Origin: Nesterenkonia muleiensis
GTDB taxonomy: Bacteria > Actinomycetota > Actinomycetes > Actinomycetales > Micrococcaceae
Assembly: GCF_003600155.1 (NCBI RefSeq)
Contig: NZ_QWLD01000038.1
Location: 124,001-188,000 of the forward strand
Direction of reading: 5' to 3'
Length of the DNA: 64,000 nt
Shown here: in pieces, positions 43,283 to 54,972 of the stretch
Numbering within the stretch: position 1 is the first letter of the stretch
Layout of the letters: each line of letters starts with the position of its first letter
The notes under the pieces: model-generated
Databases searched by the model: none
Told to the model about the DNA's origin: nothing
The model's input: only the letters and a program-made list of their open reading frames with translations
Program-made: the position numbers and the translations under genes

Positions 43283-43303
43283 TTGTGCACAGGCAGTGGA
43301 TAA
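43283..43303. promoter_or_regulatory. Two DnaA-box-like sites upstream of nrdH
   Basis: TTGTGCACA (43283-43291) and the reverse complement of TTATCCACT (43295-43303) each match 8 of 9 positions of the DnaA box TTATCCACA. They face each other across 3 bp, about 160 bp upstream of nrdH. Confidence 0.5.
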
Positions 43304-43317
43304 CTACACTGGTGTGA

Positions 43318-43365
43318 GTACATCATCTAGTGGCCAGTGACTTCGGCCAACACAAGATGTAGTAT
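43318..43365. promoter_or_regulatory. Paired NrdR boxes of the nrdHIEF promoter
   Basis: Two 16-bp sites resemble the NrdR consensus (core CwATATaTwG): GTACATCATCTAGTGG (43318-43333) and ACACAAGATGTAGTAT (43350-43365). Their centres are 32 bp apart, about three helical turns, as expected for cooperative NrdR binding. TAGTAT (43360-43365) inside the second box could be the -10 element. Confidence 0.75.
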
Positions 43366-43460
43366 TGAAGAGCGGCCGGGAGCTAGAGCAAGCTCAGGCG
43401 GCACAGTCTTTTTTCGAGAAGCGGAACCACATCTGAACTACGTCTGAAGGGACCTTCCCC

Positions 43461-43715
43461 ATGAGCGTCACCGTCTACACCAAGCCCGCCTGCGTCCAGT
43501 GCAACGCCACCTACCGCGCCCTGGACAAGAACGGGGTCACCTACAAGACCGTTGACATCTCCCAGGACGCTGAGGCTCTGGAGCGGGTGCGCGCACTGGG
43601 CTACATGCAGGCCCCGGTCGTGATCACCGAGTCTGACCACTGGTCCGGCTTCCGCCCGGATAAGATCTCCGGGCTGAGCTCCCAGGCCAGTGCCCCGCAG
43701 GCAGCAGTGGCCTAG
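43461..43715 (+). CDS. nrdH: NrdH redoxin
   Basis: Glutaredoxin-like electron donor that reduces the class Ib ribonucleotide reductase and is itself reduced by thioredoxin reductase. The 84-aa protein has the CVQC active site (residues 11-14) after VTVYTKP, the [28 protein letters not shown] core, and the [11 protein letters not shown] tail that defines NrdH. It leads the nrdHIEF operon under the NrdR boxes; AAGGGA precedes the ATG. Confidence 0.96.
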   Translation: MSVTVYTKPACVQCNATYRALDKNGVTYKTVDISQDAEALERVRALGYMQAPVVITESDHWSGFRPDKISGLSSQASAPQAAVA

Positions 43716-43744
43716 ACAGTCTCAGCACTCAGGAGGCAGAGACG

Positions 43745-44182
43745 ATGCTCACCTCGGCCACACTGATCTACTTCTCCTCAGTGTCGAACAACACCCACCG
43801 GTTCGTGGAGAAGCTGCGGCTGCCTGAGGGAGAGACCGCCCGGCTGCCGCTGCACACCCGCAGCGAGACCCTGGAAGCCACCGAACCGTTCGTGCTGGTT
43901 CTGCCCACCTACGGTGCTGACGGCGGCAGGGGATCGGTGCCCAAACAAGTCATCAAATTCCTCAATGTGGAGTCCAACCGGAGGCTGCTGCGGGGAGTGA
44001 TCGGCGCCGGCAACACCAATTTTCACGAAAGCTACTGCATCGCCGGCGATATCGTCGCCGCCAAATGCAAGGTTCCGCACCTCTACAGGTTCGAGCTGAT
44101 GGGCACTCAAGAGGATGTGTCCAAAGTCCACAAGGGATTGGAAGAGTTTTGGAAACAGCAGTCAAGCCTCTCAGCCGCGTAG
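43745..44182 (+). CDS. nrdI: NrdI flavodoxin-like protein
   Basis: FMN protein that supplies the oxidant used to build the Mn(III)2-tyrosyl radical cofactor in NrdF. The 145-aa protein has the flavin-binding [17 protein letters not shown] (residues 8-24), [25 protein letters not shown] and [38 protein letters not shown], typical of NrdI. It lies 29 bp after nrdH and its end overlaps the likely nrdE start by 34 bp. Confidence 0.95.
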   Translation: MLTSATLIYFSSVSNNTHRFVEKLRLPEGETARLPLHTRSETLEATEPFVLVLPTYGADGGRGSVPKQVIKFLNVESNRRLLRGVIGAGNTNFHESYCIAGDIVAAKCKVPHLYRFELMGTQEDVSKVHKGLEEFWKQQSSLSAA

Positions 44183-46341
44183 CAGAGCCCGCGGGCAAGG
44201 AACCAGCTCTGGCCAAGGACCTCCCTCCGGAGTGGTCCGAGCTCAGCTACCAGGACCTCAACGCCATGCTCAACCTCTATGGGCCCAGCGGTGAGATCCA
44301 GTTCGAGGCCGACCAGTTGGCTGCCCGGAAGTACTTCCTGGACAACGTCAACGTCAATACGGTCTTCTTCCACGACCTGGACGAGAAGCTGAAGTATCTG
44401 GTGGAGAACGACTACTACGAGCAGCAGACCCTGGAGAAGTACTCCCGCGAGTTCATCCACCGGCTCTGGGACACCGCCTATGCGCGTAAGTTCCGGTTCC
44501 CCACCTTCCTGGGGGCCTTCAAGTTCTACACCTCCTATGCGCTGAAGACCTTCGACGGCCAGCGCTATCTGGAGCGGCTCGAGGACCGGGTCTGCATGGT
44601 GGCCCTGTACCTGGCACGGGGCAATGAGGAGCATGCACTGGCGTTGATGGAGGAGATCATCTCCGGCCGCTTCCAGCCGGCCACCCCCACCTTCCTCAAC
44701 GCCGGCAAGAAGCAGCGCGGCGAGCTCGTCTCCTGCTTCCTGCTGCGGGTCGAGGACAATATGGAGTCCATCGCCCGCGGCATCAACTCCGCCTTGCAGC
44801 TGTCCAAGCGCGGCGGCGGCGTCGCGCTGTCCCTGACCAATATCCGTGAGCACGGGGCGCCGATCAAGCAGATCGAGAACCAGTCCTCCGGGGTGATCCC
44901 GGTGATGAAGCTGCTGGAGGACTCCTTCAGCTACGCCAACCAGCTCGGTGCCCGCCAGGGGGCCGGCGCGGTCTACCTCAACGCCCACCACCCGGACATC
45001 CACCGGTTCCTGGACACCAAGCGGGAGAACGCAGATGAGAAGATTCGCATCAAGACCCTTTCGCTGGGTGTGGTGATCCCGGACATCACCTTCGAGCTGG
45101 CCAAGAAGAACGAGGACATGTACCTGTTCAGCCCGTATGACGTCGAACGGGTCTACGGCAAGCAATTCACCGAGATTTCGGTGACGGAGAAGTACTACGA
45201 GATGGTCGACGACGCCCGCATTCGCAAGTCGAAGATCAACGCCCGTGAGTTCTTCCAGACCTTGGCGGAGATCCAGTTCGAATCCGGATACCCCTACATC
45301 ATGTTCGAAGACACGGTGAACCGGGCCAACCCGATCGACGGGCGGATCACCATGTCCAATCTCTGCTCAGAGATCCTGCAGGTCTCCGAGCCCAGCGAAT
45401 ACTCCGCCGACCTCGGCTATGCCCAGATCGGCAAGGACATCTCCTGCAACCTCGGGTCGCTGAACATTGCCAAGACCATGGACTCTCCGGACTTCGGGCA
45501 GACCATCGAGACCGCCATCCGCTCTCTGACCGCGGTCTCGGACATGTCCTACATCGAGTCGGTGCCCTCGATCGCTGAGGGCAATAAGCGCAGCCACGCC
45601 ATTGGGCTGGGCCAGATGAACCTGCACGGCTATCTGGCCCGGGAACGGGTGCACTACGGCTCCGAAGAGGGCCTGGACTTCACCAATATCTACTTCTACA
45701 CGGTGCTCTACCACTGCCTGCGCGCCTCCAACATCCTCGCCAAGGAGACCGGCGAGACCTTCGACGGCTTCGAGAACTCCACCTATGCAACTGGTGAGTT
45801 CTTCGACAAGTACACCGAGCAGGTGTGGGAGCCGGAGACCGCCAAGGTCCGTGAGCTGTTCAGCCATGTGCATATCCCCACCCAGGAGGACTGGCGGGCG
45901 CTGAAGGCCGCGGTGCAGGCCCACGGCATCTACAACCAGAACCTGCAGGCAGTGCCGCCCACCGGGTCGATTAGCTACATCAACAACTCCACCAGCTCGA
46001 TCCACCCGGTGGCCTCAAAGATCGAGATCCGCAAAGAGGGCAAGATCGGCAGGGTGTACTACCCGGCGCCCTACCTGACCAATGACAACCTCGAGTACTA
46101 CCAGGATGCTTACGAGATCGGCTACGAGAAGATCATCGACACTTACGCTGCGGCCACCCAGCACGTGGACCAGGGGCTGAGCCTCACGCTGTTCTTCAAG
46201 GACACCGCCACCACCCGTGATATCAACAAGGCACAGATCTACGCCTGGCGGAAGGGCATCAAGACCCTCTACTACATTCGGCTGCGCCAGCTGGCCCTGG
46301 AGGGCACCGAGGTCGAGGGCTGCGTCTCCTGCATGCTTTAG
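44149..46341 (+). CDS. nrdE: Class Ib ribonucleoside-diphosphate reductase alpha subunit
   Basis: Reduces ribonucleoside diphosphates to deoxyribonucleotides with NrdF. From the TTG at 44149 the protein is 730 aa, close to family length. Family sequence begins at [37 protein letters not shown]. Active-site features include [14 protein letters not shown] (first redox Cys), NLCSEI with the thiyl-radical Cys, and the C-terminal CVSC pair that shuttles electrons from NrdH. No overall-activity ATP-cone is present, as normal for class Ib. The start is uncertain: there is no ATG or GTG in frame near the right place; GGAAGAG precedes the TTG. Confidence 0.93.
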   Translation: METAVKPLSRVAEPAGKEPALAKDLPPEWSELSYQDLNAMLNLYGPSGEIQFEADQLAARKYFLDNVNVNTVFFHDLDEKLKYLVENDYYEQQTLEKYSREFIHRLWDTAYARKFRFPTFLGAFKFYTSYALKTFDGQRYLERLEDRVCMVALYLARGNEEHALALMEEIISGRFQPATPTFLNAGKKQRGELVSCFLLRVEDNMESIARGINSALQLSKRGGGVALSLTNIREHGAPIKQIENQSSGVIPVMKLLEDSFSYANQLGARQGAGAVYLNAHHPDIHRFLDTKRENADEKIRIKTLSLGVVIPDITFELAKKNEDMYLFSPYDVERVYGKQFTEISVTEKYYEMVDDARIRKSKINAREFFQTLAEIQFESGYPYIMFEDTVNRANPIDGRITMSNLCSEILQVSEPSEYSADLGYAQIGKDISCNLGSLNIAKTMDSPDFGQTIETAIRSLTAVSDMSYIESVPSIAEGNKRSHAIGLGQMNLHGYLARERVHYGSEEGLDFTNIYFYTVLYHCLRASNILAKETGETFDGFENSTYATGEFFDKYTEQVWEPETAKVRELFSHVHIPTQEDWRALKAAVQAHGIYNQNLQAVPPTGSISYINNSTSSIHPVASKIEIRKEGKIGRVYYPAPYLTNDNLEYYQDAYEIGYEKIIDTYAAATQHVDQGLSLTLFFKDTATTRDINKAQIYAWRKGIKTLYYIRLRQLALEGTEVEGCVSCML

Positions 46342-46349
46342 AGCGCTAG

Positions 46350-47429
<1,080 letters not shown>

Positions 47430-47459
47430 GCGCGTGGGCGAAGGCTGAGCCCGAAGGCT

Positions 47460-49058
47460 TTACGCTGCTTCGGACGGTGCCTTTCGCATGGTGATGAGGT
47501 TCGCTAGGAGAGTCAGGGTGCAGGCAATCGCCACTGTGGCTGACATCGCAATCACCATGCCTACAGCGTTGGTGGAGACGAAGGGCGCCACAACAGCGGG
47601 CAGGTAGGCCGTGGCCTCCAGCCCCAGCAATCCCACCATCGCCCCACCGACGGCCGAGCTGATCAGCGCCACGCCGAAGACCTTCTTGTCGCTGAACATG
47701 AACGGATATGAAGCTTCTACGAAAGTGCCGAAACCAAAATTGATTGTTGCCCCGGTGCCGGCAAGAGCGCGCTCACCGCTGGTCCGCGGTTTGATGAGGT
47801 TCGCAAGAGTGATACCGAGGCTGACCATCACCAGGGATACCATGTCGATGGCACCGAAGAAGCTGTGTCCTTTCTGGCTCATCTCCACCAGCACAAGTGG
47901 CAGAATCACCGAGTGATAAACACCGGCGATAATGGCCGGCCACATCACGAGGCCCGCGAGAGCACCAGCAAGGATCGGGTTGAACTCGACGGCGGCCTCG
48001 ATGCCTTCGCGAAGTCCGTCCCCAATCATGCTGGTAACTGGGGCCAGCAAATAATAGACGAGCAGGCCGGGTATGAGACCAGCAAAGGCGCCGGTGACAA
48101 TATTTGCCGTTGTCGCCGGGAACCGGTGTCCCAATGTCCATTTGATCAGCCACGAAGCCATTAGCCCAGAGAGGATCCCAGCGGTAAGACCACCGAAGAT
48201 CCCGCCTTCTGCGGAGAGTATGCCCGCCACGGCTCCTGCTACCAGGCCTACCTCGTCCAGACCAGAGATCCTGCGCGCTGCCACAGCTGCGACCACCACA
48301 GGCAGCGATGCGATCAGAAGATCGAACACATCTCCCAACTGTTCGAGAGCGGGAATCTGGCTGACCGCGAGCACCAGTGCCAGCGCGATGAACGCCGGGA
48401 TGCTCCCGACCATGATTCCGCGAATACTGATCCGCTTCCAGGCTGGGCCTTCAGATGTCGAAGAGCTGCTTGAACCCAGCGCTGGCCGGTATTTAACCTT
48501 CCAGTGTTTGGCCAGCCCCGCAGCATAGGCCACTGCACGGGTGACACTGCTGGTTCCGGTAGTCCCGGAGGCGGAAATCACGTTGACACCCATCTGCTGG
48601 GCACTGGCGATGGAGGTGCCTCCGGTGCCGACCACTGGGATCTGAGTCCGTGCCGCCGCTTCCAGCGCTTTGGCGTTGACATCTTCCGGATCAGCGCTCA
48701 TGAGAATGAGCCCGTCGATCTCACCGGTATCAATCCTCTCGGCCAGTTCCGCGTCAACCCGGCGGGCTTCGGCGTTCACCTCTGCCAGTGTTCCCTCAAG
48801 AGATATCTGCGGGTCGTTGCCGAGCAGGGTCCACAGCTGCGCGGAGGAGGTTTCTCTGACTCCGTCCATCGAGGTTTCTGCAGCGACCAGCTGGACGGAG
48901 GAGAAACTGAATCCGGCGGCATCGAGCTGCCTGGCCACGTCTGCAATCAGCTTTGCCGGATCGCTGCCGCCGTGGCTATAGAGGTTTCCTCCGCTGCTGC
49001 CCAGTACGGCGATATGCCTGAGAGTCGTGTCACCAGATGTGTTCGTTTGCACGGACAT
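47460..49058 (-). CDS. PTS EIIC-like membrane protein with an unusual N-terminal domain
   Basis: A 532-aa protein. Residues about 15-195 form a soluble alpha/beta domain (HIAVLGSSGGNLYSHGGSDPAKLIADVARQLDAAGFSFSS onward, ending PVVGTGGTSIASAQQMGVNVISASGTTGTSSV) that I cannot assign to a named family. After a Ser-rich linker, about 10 helices follow (225-530) resembling fructose-type EIIC or the PTS_EIIC_2 group (FGTFVEASYPFMFSDKKVFGVALISSAVGGAMVGLLGLEA). No EIIB-type Cys motif and no EIIA are present; the only Cys lies in the last helix. AGAAAGGA precedes the ATG at 49058. It is divergent from hutH by 62 bp, which suggests histidine or urocanate uptake or sensing, by inference. Confidence 0.7.
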   Translation of the reverse strand: MSVQTNTSGDTTLRHIAVLGSSGGNLYSHGGSDPAKLIADVARQLDAAGFSFSSVQLVAAETSMDGVRETSSAQLWTLLGNDPQISLEGTLAEVNAEARRVDAELAERIDTGEIDGLILMSADPEDVNAKALEAAARTQIPVVGTGGTSIASAQQMGVNVISASGTTGTSSVTRAVAYAAGLAKHWKVKYRPALGSSSSSTSEGPAWKRISIRGIMVGSIPAFIALALVLAVSQIPALEQLGDVFDLLIASLPVVVAAVAARRISGLDEVGLVAGAVAGILSAEGGIFGGLTAGILSGLMASWLIKWTLGHRFPATTANIVTGAFAGLIPGLLVYYLLAPVTSMIGDGLREGIEAAVEFNPILAGALAGLVMWPAIIAGVYHSVILPLVLVEMSQKGHSFFGAIDMVSLVMVSLGITLANLIKPRTSGERALAGTGATINFGFGTFVEASYPFMFSDKKVFGVALISSAVGGAMVGLLGLEATAYLPAVVAPFVSTNAVGMVIAMSATVAIACTLTLLANLITMRKAPSEAA

Positions 49059-49120
49059 GTGGTCCTTTCTCCACGTTAAACTGGCCCAATGATCCCACGC
49101 ACGCATTAAGGTGATGTGTC

Positions 49121-50695
49121 ATGACTCAGACTCTGGACAATCAGCAGGGGCGAAACATCGAAAAGGTGGTGCTCGGCGAGCGTCCGCTGAGGGCAGAGGA
49201 ACTCGTCGCAGTGGCCCGGCGCGGTGTTCCGGTGGAGTTGGGGGAGAATGCCCGCAAAGCGGTCGGCGCCTCCCGCGACCATGTTGAGGTTCTGGCCAGG
49301 TCGGACCAATCTGCCTACGGTGTGTCCACTGGATTCGGCGCCCTGGCCTCTACGCCCATTGACGTCGAATCCCGGGATGCTCTGCAACTCTCCCTAGTCC
49401 GCTCCCATGCGGCGGGATCGGGACATGAGGTGGAGGCAGAGGTAATCAGAGCATTGATGCTTTTGAGACTCCAGACCTTCACCACCGGGCACACCGGTGT
49501 CAGACTGTCCACAGCTGAGCGATATCAGCAGCTTCTCAACGCTCAGATCACCCCTGTCGTCTACGAATACGGATCCTTGGGTTGTTCCGGTGATCTTGCC
49601 CCACTGGCGCACTGTGCATTGGCGATTGTCGGCGAGGGGCGAGTCCGAACGGCAGAGGGCTCGTTGCTGGACTCCGGGGATGCGCTGCGAAATATCGGTT
49701 TGGCTCCGTACCGCCTGGAGGCCAAGGAAGGATTGGCGCTCATCAACGGCACAGACGGCATGCTCGGGATGCTGGTCCTGGCCCTTCATGACCTGACACT
49801 TCTGCTGCGCACTGCTGACATCGCGGCCGCGATGAGCGTGGAGGCGCTACTGGGAACTGACCGTGTATTCGCATCGGAACTGCACACGATTCGGCCGCAT
49901 CCGGGACAGCAGGCTTCTGCGGCCAATCTGCGGGAACTCTTGGCCCACTCCGAGATTGTCGCCAGTCACCGAGGTCAGGTGTGCACGGTGGTGCAGGATG
50001 CCTACTCCCTGCGGTGTGCGCCCCAAGTCGCAGGAGCGGTTCGGGACACCGCCGCGCATGCGGAGGCCGTCGCCCGGGTTGAGCTTGCCAGCGCTGTGGA
50101 CAATCCCGTGGTGCTCGATGACGGGCGAGTCGAGAGCAATGGAAACTTCCACGGTGCTCCCTTGGGATACGTGCTGGACTTCCTGGCGATTGCGGCTGCT
50201 GACCTGGCTTCGATCAGTGAGCGTCGCACAGACCGCCTCCTGGATCCCGCCAGATCCCATGGCCTGCCTGCATTTCTAGGAGCCAGCCCAGGACTGGACT
50301 CTGGGCTGATGATTCCCCAGTACACGCAGGCCGCGCTGGTCAGCGAGATGAAACGGTTGGCTCATCCTGCCAGCGTGGACAGTATCCCTTCCTCAGCGAT
50401 GCAGGAGGACCATGTGTCCATGGGTTGGTCAGCAGCCCGGAAGCTGCGCCGCGCTATCGACGCGCTGACTCAGGTGGTGGCCATCGAAGTCATGACTGCT
50501 GCACGGGCATTGGAGCTGAGAGCACCTTTGAAGGCGGCTCCAGCGACATCCGCGGTCGTTGAAGCGGTACGAGCCGAGGTGCCTGGAGCGGGCGCTGACC
50601 GCTGGCTGTCGCCGGAGATCGAAAGCTCGGTGAAGCTGGTGCGTAACGGGACTGTTCTCGCTGCGGCCGAGGAAGTCGTCGGCTCTCTGGTCTGA
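49121..50695 (+). CDS. hutH: Histidine ammonia-lyase
   Basis: Deaminates L-histidine to urocanate, the first step of the Hut pathway; cytoplasmic homotetramer. The 524-aa protein has SAYGVSTGFGALAST (catalytic Tyr, about residue 66) and the MIO-forming loop YEYGSLGCSGDLAPLAHCAL (about residues 147-166), in which the tripeptide is Cys-Ser-Gly instead of the textbook Ala-Ser-Gly. Later blocks NGTDGMLGML, QDAYSLRCAPQV, SNGNFHGAPLGYVLDFLAIA and SSAMQEDHVSMGW are all intact. AAGGTGA precedes the ATG. Divergent from the EIIC-like gene. Confidence 0.95.
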   Translation: MTQTLDNQQGRNIEKVVLGERPLRAEELVAVARRGVPVELGENARKAVGASRDHVEVLARSDQSAYGVSTGFGALASTPIDVESRDALQLSLVRSHAAGSGHEVEAEVIRALMLLRLQTFTTGHTGVRLSTAERYQQLLNAQITPVVYEYGSLGCSGDLAPLAHCALAIVGEGRVRTAEGSLLDSGDALRNIGLAPYRLEAKEGLALINGTDGMLGMLVLALHDLTLLLRTADIAAAMSVEALLGTDRVFASELHTIRPHPGQQASAANLRELLAHSEIVASHRGQVCTVVQDAYSLRCAPQVAGAVRDTAAHAEAVARVELASAVDNPVVLDDGRVESNGNFHGAPLGYVLDFLAIAAADLASISERRTDRLLDPARSHGLPAFLGASPGLDSGLMIPQYTQAALVSEMKRLAHPASVDSIPSSAMQEDHVSMGWSAARKLRRAIDALTQVVAIEVMTAARALELRAPLKAAPATSAVVEAVRAEVPGAGADRWLSPEIESSVKLVRNGTVLAAAEEVVGSLV

Positions 50696-50782
50696 TCAGA
50701 CGCAGATGAACTGTCGAATCGGGGAATATAAGGTTACGCAACCATTAATTTCAGAGTGAACAGAGAATTAAGGATAAAGAGT

Positions 50783-52482
<1,700 letters not shown>

Positions 52483-52483
<1 letters not shown>

Positions 52484-53760
52484 TGGGCGTCAATTCGCTG
52501 ATGCGCCAGATCGCAGACATCGGCGCTGATCCGGTCCGCGGCGGATACTCCCGCCCGGTCTACTCGGCTGCCGAACTCACCCTGCGGGAATGGTTCATCG
52601 CCGAAGCCCACGCCCGCGGGCTCGACGTGGAGACCGACCGCAACGGCATCATCTGGGCATGGTGGGACACGACCCCAACCCAGAGTGACGCCGCCGGATC
52701 CCGTGAGCAGGCTGTCGTCACCGGCTCCCACCTGGACTCCGTGCCCGGGGGAGGAGCCTTCGACGGACCCCTCGGCGTAGCCTCCGCGCTGGCCGCCGTC
52801 GACGAACTCAAGGCGCGTGAGGCCCACGGAGAACTGCAGCGCCGTCACGCTCTAGCGACCACGGTCTTTCCCGAAGAAGAAGGGTCCCGGTTCGGGGTGG
52901 CGTGTTTGGGCTCGCGGCTACTCACCGGGGCGATCACCCCGGAGAAGGCGCTGAACCTCAAAGATCCGACTGGTCTTACCTTCGGCGAAGTCGCGGCCAA
53001 GAACGGCCTGGACCCCGACCGCCTTGGTCCGGATCCTCAGGCTATGCGTCGTATCGGTCAGTTCGTGGAGTTGCATGTGGAGCAGGGACGCGGGATCAAC
53101 ACCCCCGAGCACACCGACTCCCACGGCGTCCAACCTGCCGTCGCAGTGGGGAACACCATCCTGGGCCACGGCCGCTGGCGAATCAGCGTGACTGGCCAGG
53201 GCAACCATGCCGGGACCACATTGATGGCCGACCGTAGAGACCCCATGATCGCAGCAGCTGAGATCATCTCTGTGGTCAGACGTCTCGCCAAGCCCTGGCG
53301 TGAGGCCCGTGCCACCATCGGCCGCCTGGTCCCGATCCCCGGGGGAACCAATGTCATCGCCTCCCGGGTGGACCTGTGGCTCGACGTTCGGCACCCGGAA
53401 GACGCAGTCACCGCGCAGATCGTTGAAGAGATACACCACCAAGCCCAGGTACTGGCAGCATCCGAAGGATGCCGGGCCACGATGGTCGAGGAATCCTACT
53501 CCGGGACCGTGCATTTCACCCCGGAACTGACCCGCACCCTGGAACAAGCCGTGCGCCGCCGTACCCCGGAAGCCCCCACGTTACCCACCGGGGCGGGGCA
53601 CGACGCCGGGGTGCTGGCCGCCCACGTGCCCTCCGGCATGATCTATGTGCGCAACCCCACCGGCATCTCTCACGCTCCCCAAGAGCATGTGGAGGACGAC
53701 GACGCCGAACTCGGCGTAATGGCCCTGGCCGACGCTCTCGCTGATCTGTTGGAGGACTGA
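52483..53760 (+). CDS. M20-family amidohydrolase (allantoate amidohydrolase-like), candidate N-formylglutamate deformylase
   Basis: Zinc-dependent amidohydrolase of the allantoate amidohydrolase/N-carbamoyl amino acid hydrolase group, 425 aa. Metal ligands are visible in VVTGSHLDSVPGGGAFDGPLGV (about residues 80-101), FPEEEGSRF (132-140) and GQFVELHVEQG. The dimerisation domain has VTGQGNHAGTTLMADRRD, and the C-terminus has PTGAGHDAGVLA and RNPTGISHAPQE. It sits between hutU and hutF where the pathway needs an enzyme to remove formate from N-formylglutamate; no HutG is present. That function is inference from position; a carbamoyl or allantoate substrate remains possible. Confidence 0.85.
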
Positions 53761-54972
53761 ATGCCGCACACTGTGAGCGTGCCAGCCCCGGTCAACGCGC
53801 ATTCCCACGCTTTCCACCGGGTCCTCCGCGGCCGCACCCATCACGGCGGCGGGGACTTCTGGGTCTGGCGTGAGCAGATGTACAGTGCGGCAGCCCAACT
53901 GACTCCAGATGCATACCAGCAGCTGGCCACCGCGGTCTACGCAGAGATGGTGTGCGCCGGCTACAGCGCTGTGGGCGAATTCCACTACCTTCACCACCAG
54001 CCAGACGGCACCCCCTACCCTGACCATGACATGGAGCGTGCACTGGCCCGTGCCGCCAAGTCCGTCGGCATCCGCCTGGTTTTACTGGACACGCTCTATC
54101 TGCAGGGTGGGCTGGATGCATCCGGTGAGACCATTGAGCTGAACCTCCTCCAGCGCCGATTCTCCGACGGTGATGCGCAGAACTGGGCCAGCCGCTGGGA
54201 GTCACTGCGTGAGGCGATCGCCGAGGAGGACAGTGACGCCGGAACGGTCACCCTGGGGGCCGCGGTCCACTCGCTGCGCGCGGTGCCCGCCGACCAACTG
54301 CCGGTGGTCACCGAGCTGATCCGCAAATACCCCGGGGCGCCGGTGCACATCCACCTCTCCGAACAACCTGCTGAGAACGACGCTGTACAGGCTGCCTACC
54401 GCAGAACACCCACCGAAGTCCTCGCTGAGGCAGGTGTGTTGGGCACCCGGTTGTCCGCGGTGCACGCCACGCACCTGACGGCCTCGGATATCCAGCTGCT
54501 GGGGCAGAGCGGTACCGCTGTCGTGATGTGCCCGACCACCGAAGCCGATCTGGCCGACGGGATCGGCCCTGCCCGGCAGCTGGCTGCCGCCGGTGCTGAG
54601 ATCGCCTTGGGCAGCGACCAGCACGCGGTGATCGACCCTTACCTGGAGATGCGTGCTTTGGAGCACGGGGAACGCCTTTCCTCTGGGGCCCGCGGACGCT
54701 TCAGCCCTCAGCAGATCGCCTATGCCGCCAGGGAGGGCGGATTGCGCAGTTTGGGGATGTCTGAGAATGATGACGTCATCACTGTCGATTCCGGCTCGTC
54801 CCGCACCTCCGGAAGCCGGCCTGAGCAGTTGCCGCTGACGGCTACCAGCGCCGATGTGGTTCAGGTGAGCATCGCCGGGACTGTGCAGGCCCACCACGCA
54901 GCCCACACCAGCCTCGGGGATCCTGCTGAGCTGTACAGGACGTTCTTCACCGACCACCCGGAGTACGCATGA
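53761..54972 (+). CDS. hutF: Formimidoylglutamate deiminase
   Basis: Converts N-formimino-L-glutamate to N-formyl-L-glutamate and ammonia. The 403-aa amidohydrolase-superfamily protein has VNAHSHAFHRVLRGRTHHGGGDFWVWREQMYSA (metal HxH at residues 13-15), GEFHYLHHQPDGTPY, VHIHLSEQP (metal His), VHATHLTASDI and the metal Asp in GSDQHAVIDPYLEMRALE. It starts directly at the metal motif, so the N-terminal beta-sandwich part of about 40 residues found in other HutF proteins is missing. GGAGG five nt before the ATG supports this short start. It directly abuts the M20 stop, in the same reading frame. Confidence 0.92.
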   Translation: MPHTVSVPAPVNAHSHAFHRVLRGRTHHGGGDFWVWREQMYSAAAQLTPDAYQQLATAVYAEMVCAGYSAVGEFHYLHHQPDGTPYPDHDMERALARAAKSVGIRLVLLDTLYLQGGLDASGETIELNLLQRRFSDGDAQNWASRWESLREAIAEEDSDAGTVTLGAAVHSLRAVPADQLPVVTELIRKYPGAPVHIHLSEQPAENDAVQAAYRRTPTEVLAEAGVLGTRLSAVHATHLTASDIQLLGQSGTAVVMCPTTEADLADGIGPARQLAAAGAEIALGSDQHAVIDPYLEMRALEHGERLSSGARGRFSPQQIAYAAREGGLRSLGMSENDDVITVDSGSSRTSGSRPEQLPLTATSADVVQVSIAGTVQAHHAAHTSLGDPAELYRTFFTDHPEYA

